Origin: Empedobacter falsenii
GTDB taxonomy: Bacteria > Bacteroidota > Bacteroidia > Flavobacteriales > Weeksellaceae
Length of the DNA stretch: 64,000 nt
Assembly: GCF_013488205.1 (NCBI RefSeq)
Contig: NZ_CP040908.1
Coordinates: forward strand, 3,040,001 to 3,104,000
Direction of reading: 5' to 3'
The translations under genes were made by a program, and so were the position numbers. A model generated the notes under the pieces. It did not search any database, had not been told where the DNA came from, and saw only the letters and a program-made list of their open reading frames with translations. Position 1 is the first letter of the stretch; every line of letters begins with the position of its first letter. This document shows, piece by piece, positions 26,363-35,177 of this stretch.

Positions 26363-27223
26363 ATGCAAAATTCAGAAAACCAAGATTCAGTACCTATTAT
26401 CAGTATACAAAGTTTTCGAAAAGGACAATTAGCTGGTCGCGACGAATTGTTGTTTAATGAATTGCATGGCGAACGACATATAGATAAACCTCACAAGCAC
26501 GATTTTTTTGTAATTATTCTTTTCGATAAAGCTTCTGGAACGCATAATATTGATTCGAAAGATTATCCAATCGATGACAAAGAAATTCATATTTTGTTTC
26601 CTGGACAGATGCATAAATGGCAAATAAATGATGGAACAATTGGTTATCAATTGATGACAGAACGTTCATTTTTCGAACAATTCGCGCCTTATTTTCGCTT
26701 TTCATTTACCAATTATCAAAATCATCCTGTTATAAAATTATCGGACGAAGCTTTCTCGAAATTGATGTATGAATTCAATGCAATAAAAGAAGAATTAAAA
26801 TCTGAAAATTCATTGGTTCATTTGATTAATGCTCGTGCAGCGGTTATTGCGGCAATTGTGAGTAAAGAAGCGGAACAAATTTTTACAGAATTTAAAGTTT
26901 ATCAATCCAATCCGAGATTAGCGAAATTTAATATGTTGATTGATGAATTTTACAAAGGAGAAAAATCGGTTGTTTTTTATGCAGAAAAATTACATATTTC
27001 GGCTAATTATCTGAATATTTTATGCAAAAAACATCTGAAAGTTTCAGCTACACAACTTATTCAACAACGAATTATTATCGAAGCAAAGCGACTTTTAAAA
27101 TCGGGAGATTTATCCATCAAAGAAATCGCTTTTGACTTAGGTTTTACAGATCATGCCTATTTTTCGAACTTTTTCAAAGCTCAAACCAATATTACTCCAT
27201 CAGAATTTCGAAATCAAAAATAG
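26363..27223 (+). CDS. AraC-family transcriptional regulator with cupin sensor
   Basis: The protein has 286 residues. The N-terminal cupin part has the metal/ligand-strand pattern (HIDKPHKHDFFVIILFDKASG, then HILFPGQMHKWQI). The C-terminal AraC DNA-binding domain (about 185-286) has two helix-turn-helix units: KSVVFYAEKLHISANYLNIL and DLSIKEIAFDLGFTDHAYFS, ending FFKAQTNITPSEFRNQK. It presumably binds a small ligand and activates a nearby promoter. The amidohydrolase-ankyrin cassette 0.7 kb downstream on the same strand is the natural candidate target, with one opposing gene in between; this is inferred from position. Confidence 0.9.
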   Translation: MQNSENQDSVPIISIQSFRKGQLAGRDELLFNELHGERHIDKPHKHDFFVIILFDKASGTHNIDSKDYPIDDKEIHILFPGQMHKWQINDGTIGYQLMTERSFFEQFAPYFRFSFTNYQNHPVIKLSDEAFSKLMYEFNAIKEELKSENSLVHLINARAAVIAAIVSKEAEQIFTEFKVYQSNPRLAKFNMLIDEFYKGEKSVVFYAEKLHISANYLNILCKKHLKVSATQLIQQRIIIEAKRLLKSGDLSIKEIAFDLGFTDHAYFSNFFKAQTNITPSEFRNQK

Positions 27224-27245
27224 TATTTTCAAACATTATACTCTC

Positions 27246-27749
27246 TTATATAAATTGCTCAATTTTTTGCTTAAGTAAATGTTCATCTTGACTATCTATT
27301 TCTTCAATTTGATTTTTTAATTTGATAAGTTCATTCAAATATTCTTCTTCAAACTCCGGTTCACAATGAAAACATTCATGAAATATTCGATCTAAAACAT
27401 TCCAAGTAAAATCAAGAATTTCATCACTATAATACTTATTTGATATAGCAATATTCAGACTCTTGATATATTGTAAAAAATAATTTGAAAAAAAAGTAGA
27501 TTGTGATTCATCAAATCCATCTTCAAGCAAAAACAATGCATAATAATCCTCTATTTTTATAGTATTATTTAATAGATCTTTTTGTAAATTCTCGAAATAA
27601 GATTCAACTATTTCTTTTCTATTTTCTATATATTCTTCGTGCAATTTTTTATTAAAGTTACTGAATACTAAAATGTTATTTTTTAGTTGAAACTCTTCTT
27701 TGATTTCCTTAAAATTATTGATAATTAAAAAGTCTTTGTATGTATTCAT
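27246..27749 (-). CDS. Acidic soluble protein, no recognised family
   Basis: The protein has 167 residues, no signal peptide and no membrane segment. It is very rich in Glu, Asp, Asn and Ile/Leu, probably all-helical, and clearly more AT-rich than its neighbours. The middle part IFHECFHCEPEFEEEY contains a Cys-His-Cys cluster. It lies between, and opposite to, the AraC regulator and the exported amidohydrolase, with 22 bases to the regulator's stop. Small acidic AT-rich orphans of this look include polymorphic-toxin immunity proteins, but no toxin gene is near, so I do not assign that. Function is unknown. Confidence 0.65.
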   Translation of the reverse strand: MNTYKDFLIINNFKEIKEEFQLKNNILVFSNFNKKLHEEYIENRKEIVESYFENLQKDLLNNTIKIEDYYALFLLEDGFDESQSTFFSNYFLQYIKSLNIAISNKYYSDEILDFTWNVLDRIFHECFHCEPEFEEEYLNELIKLKNQIEEIDSQDEHLLKQKIEQFI

Positions 27750-27898
27750 ACTTTTAAAGGATTACATAATAATCAAATATACAATCAAAACTCTCATAAT
27801 ATTTAAGAAAAAGATAAATTCTACAAGCATAAGCAGTTTTTATGATAGTTTAGTGGACATAATTTCAAGTACTTTGTTTAATACAAATAAAGGCAATA

Positions 27899-29227
27899 AT
27901 GAATAACAATATATCTCGCAAAGATTTTCTTAAAAATTCAGCTTTAGGATTAGCAGGATTTTCACTTTTACCAGGATTTTCACAAGCTGCACCAGATTTT
28001 CAATTAGATAAGACGAATGTAACAAAGCCAGGAAATTTCATCCTAAAAAATGTTCGTTTAGAAACAGGTTTCGAATATGAAAACGACGAAATCATTGGTA
28101 CAAAAACAGATCTTTTTACAATTGAAATTTCTAACGGAAAAATCAAAAAAATCAGCCCAAATCAACCGAATGCAAAAGCTATCGATGCAAAAGGTTTGTT
28201 GATGTTACCATCTTTCAAAGATATGCACATTCATTTAGATAAAACCTTATATGCAGATAGATGGCGCTCAGTTCGTCGTTCTGGAGGAATCAAAGGAATG
28301 ATTGAATTAGAACAAAAAGTTTTGCCTGAAATGTTGAAAAAATCTACCTACAAAGCAGAAAAACTGATTGAATTATTACAATCGTACGGAACAGGTTTTG
28401 CGCGTAGCCATGTGAACATTGAACCAACTTCTAAATTAGATTCATTGAAAAATTTAGAAATTGCTTTGGCGAATAAAAAAGATTCATTTGGAGCTGAATT
28501 GGTTGCTTTTCCTCAACATGGTTTATTCTACACCGATTCGATGCCGTATATGAAAGAAGCTGCTAAAATGAACATCGATTTTATTGGAGGTTTAGATCCT
28601 ACAAATGTTGATGGCGCAATCGAGAAAACAATGGATGCAACAATTCAATTAGCGTTAGATCATAACAAAGGAATTGATATTCATTTGCACGAATCAGGAA
28701 AATCTGGTCATGATACCATTGACTATTTAATCAAAAAAGTAAACGAAAATCCACAATTAAAAGGAAAAACATTCGTCAGTCATTCTTTTGCATTAGCAAC
28801 TTTAGATAAATCAAAACAAGAAGCCATTGCCGAACAATTGGGTGCAGCGCAAATCGGAATTGTTTCTACGATTCCTTTCGGAAGCTTAGTTATGCCAATT
28901 CCAACTTTATTAAAACATGGTGTAACCGTAATGACAGGAAACGACAGCATTGTGGATTATTGGAATACGTTTGGAACAGGAAGTGTTTTACAGAAAGCAA
29001 ATCTTGCAGCACAGTTATACGGACAAAGTTCTGAATTTGGTTTATCAAGAATGTTGAAATTAGCAACCGCAGGACCAATTCCATTGAATGATAAAGGTGT
29101 ACAACAATGGCCAAAAGAAGGCGATGATGCAAATATTATCTTGATTGATGCAAGTTGTTCTGCAGAAGCGGTTTCGAGAATATCACCTGTTCGTTCCTTA
29201 ATTGTAAAAGGAAATATTGTCTATTAA
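27899..29227 (+). CDS. Exported amidohydrolase (cytosine-deaminase-like), first paralog
   Basis: The protein has 442 residues. The N-terminus (ISRKDFLKNSALGLAGFSLL then a cleavage region near FSQA) looks like a Tat-type signal with RK instead of RR. The mature enzyme is a TIM-barrel metal hydrolase with the cytosine-deaminase set of ligands: H110 and H112 (DMHIHLDKT), H262/H264 (IDIHLHESG), H295 (VSHSFAL) and D349 (GNDSIVDYWNTFGTG). The family hydrolyses C-N bonds in cyclic amides or amidines; the substrate here is unknown. It is about 55-60% identical by eye to the enzyme at 29949. The ankyrin lipoprotein gene follows after 43 bases. Confidence 0.85.
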   Translation: MNNNISRKDFLKNSALGLAGFSLLPGFSQAAPDFQLDKTNVTKPGNFILKNVRLETGFEYENDEIIGTKTDLFTIEISNGKIKKISPNQPNAKAIDAKGLLMLPSFKDMHIHLDKTLYADRWRSVRRSGGIKGMIELEQKVLPEMLKKSTYKAEKLIELLQSYGTGFARSHVNIEPTSKLDSLKNLEIALANKKDSFGAELVAFPQHGLFYTDSMPYMKEAAKMNIDFIGGLDPTNVDGAIEKTMDATIQLALDHNKGIDIHLHESGKSGHDTIDYLIKKVNENPQLKGKTFVSHSFALATLDKSKQEAIAEQLGAAQIGIVSTIPFGSLVMPIPTLLKHGVTVMTGNDSIVDYWNTFGTGSVLQKANLAAQLYGQSSEFGLSRMLKLATAGPIPLNDKGVQQWPKEGDDANIILIDASCSAEAVSRISPVRSLIVKGNIVY

Positions 29228-29270
29228 TTCAAAACTTCGTCATTCAAAATCATTCAAACTATAAATCATT

Positions 29271-29942
29271 ATGAAATCAGTTTTAATTTTAATGTTTATG
29301 ATGACAACGGTTACAGCATGTCATTCAACTCCAACAGAAGATTCAAATACAGAAATTATGAATGAAAAAGATATTGTAAAAGCAGTTAAAAATAACAATT
29401 TACAATCTGTTAAAAACTTATTAGAAAGTGGTGAAGATGTCAATAGCATTGATAGTAGCAAGCGTTCGTTATTGTTAATTGCAACTAATAATTCAAATAT
29501 AGAAATCGCAAAATTATTGGTAAAACATGGCGCAGATGTTAATCAGCAAGCCGATAATCAAGATAGTGCATTTTTATATGCAGGCGCAAGTGGACAAACA
29601 GAATTAGTGAAATTATTTTTAGATCATGGCGCTCGTTTTGATGTATTTAATCGTTACAATGGTTCTGCTTTAATTCCTGCTTGTGAGCGCGGACATGTAG
29701 AAACGGTACGATTATTAGCCAATACCAAAAATTATCCTGTAGATCATGTGAATCGTTTGGGTTGGACTGGATTAATGGAAGCCATTGTTTTGGGTGACGG
29801 AAGCAAAAAATATCAACAAATTGTTCAGATATTAAAAGATGCAGGTGCAAAAATGGATATTCCAGATTCTGATGGAGTAACGCCTTTGCAACATGCACAA
29901 CAAAGAGGTTATAAAGAAATTGTAGCCATTATTAAATCATAA
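29271..29942 (+). CDS. Ankyrin-repeat lipoprotein
   Basis: The protein has 223 residues. A lipoprotein signal (MMTTVTACHS) puts it in the periplasm. From about residue 30 there are five to six ankyrin repeats, with classic turns LLVKHGADVNQQ, LFLDHGARFDVF, ALIPACERGHVETVRLL, GWTGLMEAI and VTPLQHAQQRGYKEIV. Ankyrin repeats bind proteins, so this is probably a partner or inhibitor of the exported amidohydrolase, comparable in layout to bacterial ankyrin proteins encoded beside secreted enzymes. It lies between two amidohydrolase paralogs, with six bases to the next gene. The partner is inferred from position only. Confidence 0.9.
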   Translation: MKSVLILMFMMTTVTACHSTPTEDSNTEIMNEKDIVKAVKNNNLQSVKNLLESGEDVNSIDSSKRSLLLIATNNSNIEIAKLLVKHGADVNQQADNQDSAFLYAGASGQTELVKLFLDHGARFDVFNRYNGSALIPACERGHVETVRLLANTKNYPVDHVNRLGWTGLMEAIVLGDGSKKYQQIVQILKDAGAKMDIPDSDGVTPLQHAQQRGYKEIVAIIKS

Positions 29943-29948
29943 ATCATC

Positions 29949-31193
29949 ATGCAAACAAATTATAAAACAATCGCAAAAGGAAATTATACCTTAAAAAATG
30001 TACGATTAGAAACAGGTTTTATTGAGGATGAATCTGGAATTATCGGAACAAAAACCGATTTATTTTCGATTGAAATAAAAGATGGTAAAATAGCAAAAAT
30101 AAGTGCTAAAAATCCTCAATTAACAGATGCAATTGATGCAAAAAGATTGTTAATGTTGCCTTCTTTCAAAGATATGCACGTTCATTTGGATAAAACATTG
30201 TATGGCTTACCTTGGCAAGCGCTTTCGCCAAAACGAAGAACAGTTGCGGATATGATTGCGTATGAGCAAGAAATTATTCCAGAATTGTTAAAAACTTCAG
30301 TTGAGCGTGGCGAGCAATTAATCAATTTATTACAACATTACGGAACTACTTATGCGCGTACACATTTCAATGTTGACACAACTTCTGGGTTGAAGTCTTT
30401 AGAAAATTTAGAAAAAGCCTTAGAAAATAAAAAGGAAACATTCAGTGCCGAATTGGTTGCTTTTCCTCAACACGGTTTATACTATACCGATTCTGCTTCG
30501 TTGATGAAAGAAGCTGCGCAATTAAAAAGCGTTGCTTTTGTTGGTGGATTAGATCCTTTCAGTATTGATAAAAACATCGAAAAAGCAATTGATTTTACGG
30601 TTCAATTGGCTTTGGATCATAATAAAGGAATCGATATTCATTTGCATGACACAGGAAAAGAAGGAATGCGTACAATTGAATATTTAGCTGAATTAACGAT
30701 AAAAAATCCTCAATTAAAAGGAAAATCATATGTAAGTCACGCCTTTGCTTTAGCACATTTATCAAAAAATGAGGAACAAGAAATTGCAGAAAAATTAGCC
30801 GAAGCAAAAGTTGGAATTGTTTCTTCTGTTCCTTTCCGCAATAAAGTCGCCATGCCAATTCCTACTTTGGTAAAAAATGGTGTTGAAGTTTTAATAGGAA
30901 ATGATAATGTACAAGATTACTGGAGCACGTTTGGAACGGGAAATATGTTGCAAAAAGCAAATTTGATTTCAGAATTATATGGTTTAGAAACTGAATATGA
31001 TTTATCGAGAAATTTAGGTTTTGCAACAAAAAACATTACGCCATTAGACAACAAAGGAAGTCAACAATGGCCAAAAACTGGTGATAATGCTGATATCGTT
31101 TTGATTGATGCAAGTTGCTCTGCTGAAGCGGTTGCAAGAATGTCGCCTGTTTTAGCTTTAGCGCACAAAGGAAATTTAGTTTGGAAGAATTAA
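29949..31193 (+). CDS. Cytoplasmic amidohydrolase (cytosine-deaminase-like), second paralog
   Basis: The protein has 414 residues. It is collinear with the exported paralog but lacks the signal peptide, starting MQTNYKTIAKGNYTLKNVRL. All metal ligands are kept: H77/H79 (DMHVHLDKT), IDIHLHDTG, VSHAFALAH and GNDNVQDYWSTFGTG. The active-site flank differs (LYGLPWQALSPKRRTVADMI against LYADRWRSVRRSGGIKGMI), which hints at a changed substrate. It starts six bases after the ankyrin gene, so the three genes form one transcript. It likely handles the same or a downstream compound in the cytoplasm. Confidence 0.87.
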   Translation: MQTNYKTIAKGNYTLKNVRLETGFIEDESGIIGTKTDLFSIEIKDGKIAKISAKNPQLTDAIDAKRLLMLPSFKDMHVHLDKTLYGLPWQALSPKRRTVADMIAYEQEIIPELLKTSVERGEQLINLLQHYGTTYARTHFNVDTTSGLKSLENLEKALENKKETFSAELVAFPQHGLYYTDSASLMKEAAQLKSVAFVGGLDPFSIDKNIEKAIDFTVQLALDHNKGIDIHLHDTGKEGMRTIEYLAELTIKNPQLKGKSYVSHAFALAHLSKNEEQEIAEKLAEAKVGIVSSVPFRNKVAMPIPTLVKNGVEVLIGNDNVQDYWSTFGTGNMLQKANLISELYGLETEYDLSRNLGFATKNITPLDNKGSQQWPKTGDNADIVLIDASCSAEAVARMSPVLALAHKGNLVWKN

Positions 31194-31257
31194 TCAGAAA
31201 GAAACAATCGTTATATTTTACTATATTAGTACATTGTTTAAAATTAATGCGATTAAG

Positions 31258-31722
31258 ATGAAGTTTACTTTTATAATTTTTATTTTACTACTATCAATAA
31301 ATAATTACGGACAACAAACTATTTCGAAAAGTGAGGTTATAGATGCTAAGATAGAATTGTATGAAAATAAAATTGATTCTAAGCTAAGAGAACTTGATTT
31401 GAAAGAAGATAATTTAGAATTAAGCAAACAAAATGTCGCTGATATTATCAATTTTCATAAAGAAGGAATGGAGGAATTTCATCGAACTTTGAATTATTTA
31501 TTGGTTGTGATGGGAATTATTGTTTCGGTTGTCATCGCTGCTGCAGGTTATTATCTAGAACGTTTTAACAAGAGAAAATCATTAGAACTCAAAAAAGATA
31601 TTGATGCCTTGAAACAATCGATGGAAGAAAGTCTTGAAAAAATTAAGAAAGAATCTGAAATAGAATTAAATCTAATTCGTGCAGAAGCCAAACGTCAAAT
31701 GAATCATTTCAAAAATGATTAA
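31258..31722 (+). CDS. Signal-peptide, transmembrane and coiled-coil protein
   Basis: The start is taken at the ATG at 31258, which gives a signal-like N-terminus (FIIFILLLSINNYGQQ); an extension to 31234 adds eight residues in front. The 154-residue protein then has a helix (about 18-75), a transmembrane segment (LLVVMGIIVSVVIAAAGYYL, about 82-101) and a long basic/acidic coiled coil to the end. If the signal is cleaved, the first helix is periplasmic and the last coiled coil cytoplasmic. There is no recognised family. A 64-base gap separates it from the second amidohydrolase, so it may end that transcript. A terminator follows. Confidence 0.65.
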   Translation: MKFTFIIFILLLSINNYGQQTISKSEVIDAKIELYENKIDSKLRELDLKEDNLELSKQNVADIINFHKEGMEEFHRTLNYLLVVMGIIVSVVIAAAGYYLERFNKRKSLELKKDIDALKQSMEESLEKIKKESEIELNLIRAEAKRQMNHFKND

Positions 31723-31753
31723 GCAAAAAAACAGACTAAATAATCAAATATTC

Positions 31754-31788
31754 AAAACTGAGTTAGATACAATATCTAACTCAGTTTT
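31754..31788 (+). terminator. Terminator before ftsK
   Basis: AAAACTGAGTTAGATA pairs with its full complement around a three-base loop and is followed by TTATTTTTT. It ends the accessory block. Confidence 0.9.
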
Positions 31789-31907
31789 TTATTTTTTCTA
31801 AATCATTTCTAATAATAATCAATCATAGATAGCAAATTGAGTTAAAATTGATTGCGATTTTAGTAAATTTAAATACTTTTCGTTAGATTCGTCTGTCAAA
31901 GATTTAT

Positions 31908-31915
31908 TATTTTTG
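31908..31915 (+). promoter_or_regulatory. Probable -7 promoter element of the ftsK operon
   Basis: TATTTTTG matches TAnnTTTG and lies 23 bases before the ftsK start at 31939. Confidence 0.5.
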
Positions 31916-31938
31916 CCTCAATTATACTCAACCTTAAA

Positions 31939-34512
31939 ATGGCTATAAAAAACACGCAGGAAGCACCAAAAACTCCTAAAAAACAAATCGTCAAAACAAT
32001 TATAGGTATACTGTTTTTAGTAATCGGTTTATTACTATTAGCTTCGTTTATCTCTTATTTTTTTAATGGTTTTATGGATCAGAGTCAAATCTCTGATTTA
32101 TTAGACAAAAGTCAAACCGCCGAAAATATCTTCGGGAAGTTTGGCGCATTATTAGGCGAAACATTCATTTTGCAAGGAATTGGAATCGTTTCATTTTTTG
32201 TCCCAGTTTTCTTTATTCTTTTAGGAATTAAAGTAGCTACAAATTGGAAAAAAATTAAACCTTTCACAACGCTTTATCAAAGCATTTTCTTCATGATTTG
32301 GTTGCCAATATTTTTTGGTTGCATTTTACCAACTCAACACATGCTTTCTGGCGTAATGGGATTTGAAATTAATGATTTCCTAAATAGCTTTATTGGTAAA
32401 TGGGGTGTGATTTTATTGCTTTTCGTTAGTTTATTGATTTATTGTGTGATTCATTTCCGAATGACGTATCAATCAATCCAAGAAAAAATGGAAGAACGTG
32501 CGAAACAAAAAGAAATTGAGCGCATAGAAAAAGAGCAAGAAAAAATCAAGAAAGAACAGCTTGAATTAAGAAAACGCAAGGAAAAAGAAGAACAAGAAAA
32601 GATAAATAAATTCAATCAAGATGCCGAAAAGCAACAAGAAGATAGTTTATCGCAAGAATTAGAATTAATAGAACAACAAGAGAAAGAAGCAATTCAATCT
32701 CATAAAGTAAATCCAAACGAAGCGTTTCATCAAGAATTTAAAATTAATCAACCAAAAGAAGAAGAAATAATCGAAGAAACTCCACTTAATATTACAGAAT
32801 TAGTGGTTGAAGATTTGGCTGATGAGGAGGAAGAATATGATCAAGTAGATTTTTTATCAATTAATGATGAACAAAATTTCGAAACAGAAATTCAACCTGC
32901 TCAACCAACTCAAAATTCTTCTGAAAATGGATTAGAATTAAAAGTTCAACATGTTGATGAGGAAGAAGAATTTGAAGCGGCTTCTGCTCGATTGGTGCAA
33001 GAACAAGGTGAATACAATCAACGTTTAGATTTGCCAAATTATCAATTTCCTCCTATTTCATTATTGAAAAAATATGACAACGGAAATACGTTAATTGATC
33101 AAAAAGAATTAGAAACGAACAAAAATAGAATTGTCGAAACCTTAGGAAACTACGGAATCGGAATCGATGAAATTTCAGCAACAATCGGTCCTACAGTTAC
33201 ATTATACGAAATTGTACCAAAAGCTGGAGTTCGTATTTCTAAAATCAAAAATCTTGAGGATGATATTGCCTTAAGTTTGGCAGCGCTTGGTATTCGTATT
33301 ATTGCGCCGATTCCTGGAAAAGGAACAATTGGTATCGAGGTTCCAAATTCTAATCCTTCAATGGTTTCTATGCATTCGGTTATTGCTTCACAAAAGTTCC
33401 AAAATGCTGATATGGAATTGCCAATTGCTTTCGGGAAAACAATTACGAATGAAACCTTTGTTGCCGATTTAGCGAAAATGCCTCACTTGTTGATGGCTGG
33501 TGCAACTGGACAAGGTAAATCGGTTGGTTTGAATGCAATTATTGCTTCATTAATCTATAAAAAACATCCATCTGAATTAAAATTTGTGATGGTCGATCCG
33601 AAAAAAGTTGAGCTTACTTTATATTCTAAAATAGAGCGTCATTATTTAGCAAAATTACCAGATTCGGAAGAAGCAATTATCACAGATAATACAAAAGTAA
33701 TTAACACGTTAAATTCACTTTGTATTGAAATGGATGATCGTTACGAATTATTAAAAAATGCTTTCGTTCGAAATATCAAAGAATATAACGCGAAATTTAA
33801 ACAACGCAAATTAAATCCAGAAGTAGGTCATAGATTCTTACCGTATATTGTATTAATTGTGGATGAGTTTGCAGATTTGATTATGACAGCTGGTAAAGAA
33901 GTTGAATTACCGATTGCTCGTTTGGCTCAGTTGGCTCGTGCCGTTGGTATTCACTTGATTGTTGCGACTCAACGTCCATCTGTAAATGTGATTACAGGAA
34001 CAATTAAAGCCAATTTTCCAGGACGTGTCGCTTTCCGTGTAACGTCAAAAATCGATTCGAGAACAATTTTAGATTCGCAAGGAGCCGATCAATTAATTGG
34101 TAAAGGTGATATGTTGTACACAACTGGAAACGAATTAATACGTTTACAATGTGCGTTTGTGGATACACCAGAAGTAGATAAAATAACCGAATTTATTGGT
34201 GAACAACGTGGTTATCCAGATGCGATGCATTTGCCAGAATATGTTGGCGAAGAAGGTGGTTCTAATTTAGATATTGATTTATCTGATCGTGATGTACTTT
34301 TTGAAGATGCTGCAAGATTAATTGTAATGAATCAACAAGGTTCCGCGTCTTTATTACAACGAAAATTAAAATTAGGATATAACCGTGCCGGACGATTGAT
34401 TGATCAATTGGAAGCTGCCGGAATTGTTGGTCCTTTCGAAGGAAGTAAAGCAAGACAAGTGTTGATACAAGATGACATGAGTTTGGAACAGTTGTTGAAT
34501 AATTTGAACTAA
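31939..34512 (+). CDS. ftsK: DNA translocase FtsK
   Basis: The protein has 857 residues. The N-terminus has about four membrane segments (20-175). A Glu/Lys/Gln-rich linker runs to about 360. The motor domain carries Walker A (GATGQGKSVGLN, about 520) and Walker B (LIVDEFADLI, about 636). The C-terminal gamma winged helix (about 780-850, AARLIVMNQQGSASLLQRKL) recognises KOPS and activates XerD. It pumps DNA at the septum and aids dimer resolution with the XerD encoded at 11820. It heads a likely operon with lolA, the lptF/G-type permease and ribB. Confidence 0.96.
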   Translation: MAIKNTQEAPKTPKKQIVKTIIGILFLVIGLLLLASFISYFFNGFMDQSQISDLLDKSQTAENIFGKFGALLGETFILQGIGIVSFFVPVFFILLGIKVATNWKKIKPFTTLYQSIFFMIWLPIFFGCILPTQHMLSGVMGFEINDFLNSFIGKWGVILLLFVSLLIYCVIHFRMTYQSIQEKMEERAKQKEIERIEKEQEKIKKEQLELRKRKEKEEQEKINKFNQDAEKQQEDSLSQELELIEQQEKEAIQSHKVNPNEAFHQEFKINQPKEEEIIEETPLNITELVVEDLADEEEEYDQVDFLSINDEQNFETEIQPAQPTQNSSENGLELKVQHVDEEEEFEAASARLVQEQGEYNQRLDLPNYQFPPISLLKKYDNGNTLIDQKELETNKNRIVETLGNYGIGIDEISATIGPTVTLYEIVPKAGVRISKIKNLEDDIALSLAALGIRIIAPIPGKGTIGIEVPNSNPSMVSMHSVIASQKFQNADMELPIAFGKTITNETFVADLAKMPHLLMAGATGQGKSVGLNAIIASLIYKKHPSELKFVMVDPKKVELTLYSKIERHYLAKLPDSEEAIITDNTKVINTLNSLCIEMDDRYELLKNAFVRNIKEYNAKFKQRKLNPEVGHRFLPYIVLIVDEFADLIMTAGKEVELPIARLAQLARAVGIHLIVATQRPSVNVITGTIKANFPGRVAFRVTSKIDSRTILDSQGADQLIGKGDMLYTTGNELIRLQCAFVDTPEVDKITEFIGEQRGYPDAMHLPEYVGEEGGSNLDIDLSDRDVLFEDAARLIVMNQQGSASLLQRKLKLGYNRAGRLIDQLEAAGIVGPFEGSKARQVLIQDDMSLEQLLNNLN

Positions 34513-34544
34513 AATTTATTAAAAACAGATAGAAATTAAATTGT

Positions 34545-35174
34545 ATGAAAAAGATAATCTATTCTTTCATACTCTTATTAGTAGGGGTTGGAACATTAAA
34601 CGCTCAATCAGCAAAACAAATCTTAGACAAAGTTTACGCTAAATATACCAACGCAAACTCGTATTACATCAAATTTGATTTTAGCCATAATGCAAATGGA
34701 AAATCAACAAGTCGTTCGGGAGAAGTTTTTGCAATGAAACAAAAATTTAACTTGAATGTAGGCGACATCAACCAAATTTTTACAGGAACTAAATTATATA
34801 CAATTGCAAAAGATGACAAAGAAGTCACTATTTCTGATGCATCTAACACAGATGATTTCTTAACACCAACTAAAGTTTTGAACACATATCGTACTGATTT
34901 CAGCTACGCTTTAACAGATAAAAAAACCGTTGGAGGAAAAACAATTCAGTATATAAAATTAACGCCAACTAAAACTTCTACAATCAAATATTCGGTTTTG
35001 GGAGTGAATACAGCGAATAATGAAATCTACGATTACAAGGAATATGGTAAAAATGGCGACACAACATCAATCATTGTAAAAGATTACGTTCAAAATTTAC
35101 TTATTCACAAAAGTTACTTTAACTTTGACCAAAAGAAATATAAGTCGCAAGGCTATATGATTACTCAATTATAA
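34545..35174 (+). CDS. lolA: Outer-membrane lipoprotein carrier LolA
   Basis: The protein has 209 residues with a signal peptide (FILLLVGVGTLNAQS). The LolA fold is indicated by AKQILDKVYAKYTNANSYYI, a strand with TSRSGEVFAMKQKFNLN, and the closing VQNLLIHKSYFNF. LolA ferries lipoproteins across the periplasm; this window encodes several candidate cargoes. It lies 32 bases after ftsK and 3 bases before the lptF/G-type gene, an arrangement common in Flavobacteriia, which supports this gene rather than that at 16819 as the true lolA. Confidence 0.88.
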   Translation: MKKIIYSFILLLVGVGTLNAQSAKQILDKVYAKYTNANSYYIKFDFSHNANGKSTSRSGEVFAMKQKFNLNVGDINQIFTGTKLYTIAKDDKEVTISDASNTDDFLTPTKVLNTYRTDFSYALTDKKTVGGKTIQYIKLTPTKTSTIKYSVLGVNTANNEIYDYKEYGKNGDTTSIIVKDYVQNLLIHKSYFNFDQKKYKSQGYMITQL

Positions 35175-35177
35175 TCA

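Noticed and set aside
27246-27749. Immunity protein of a polymorphic toxin
   Set aside because: Composition fits, but there is no toxin gene within several kb and no family match that I can see.
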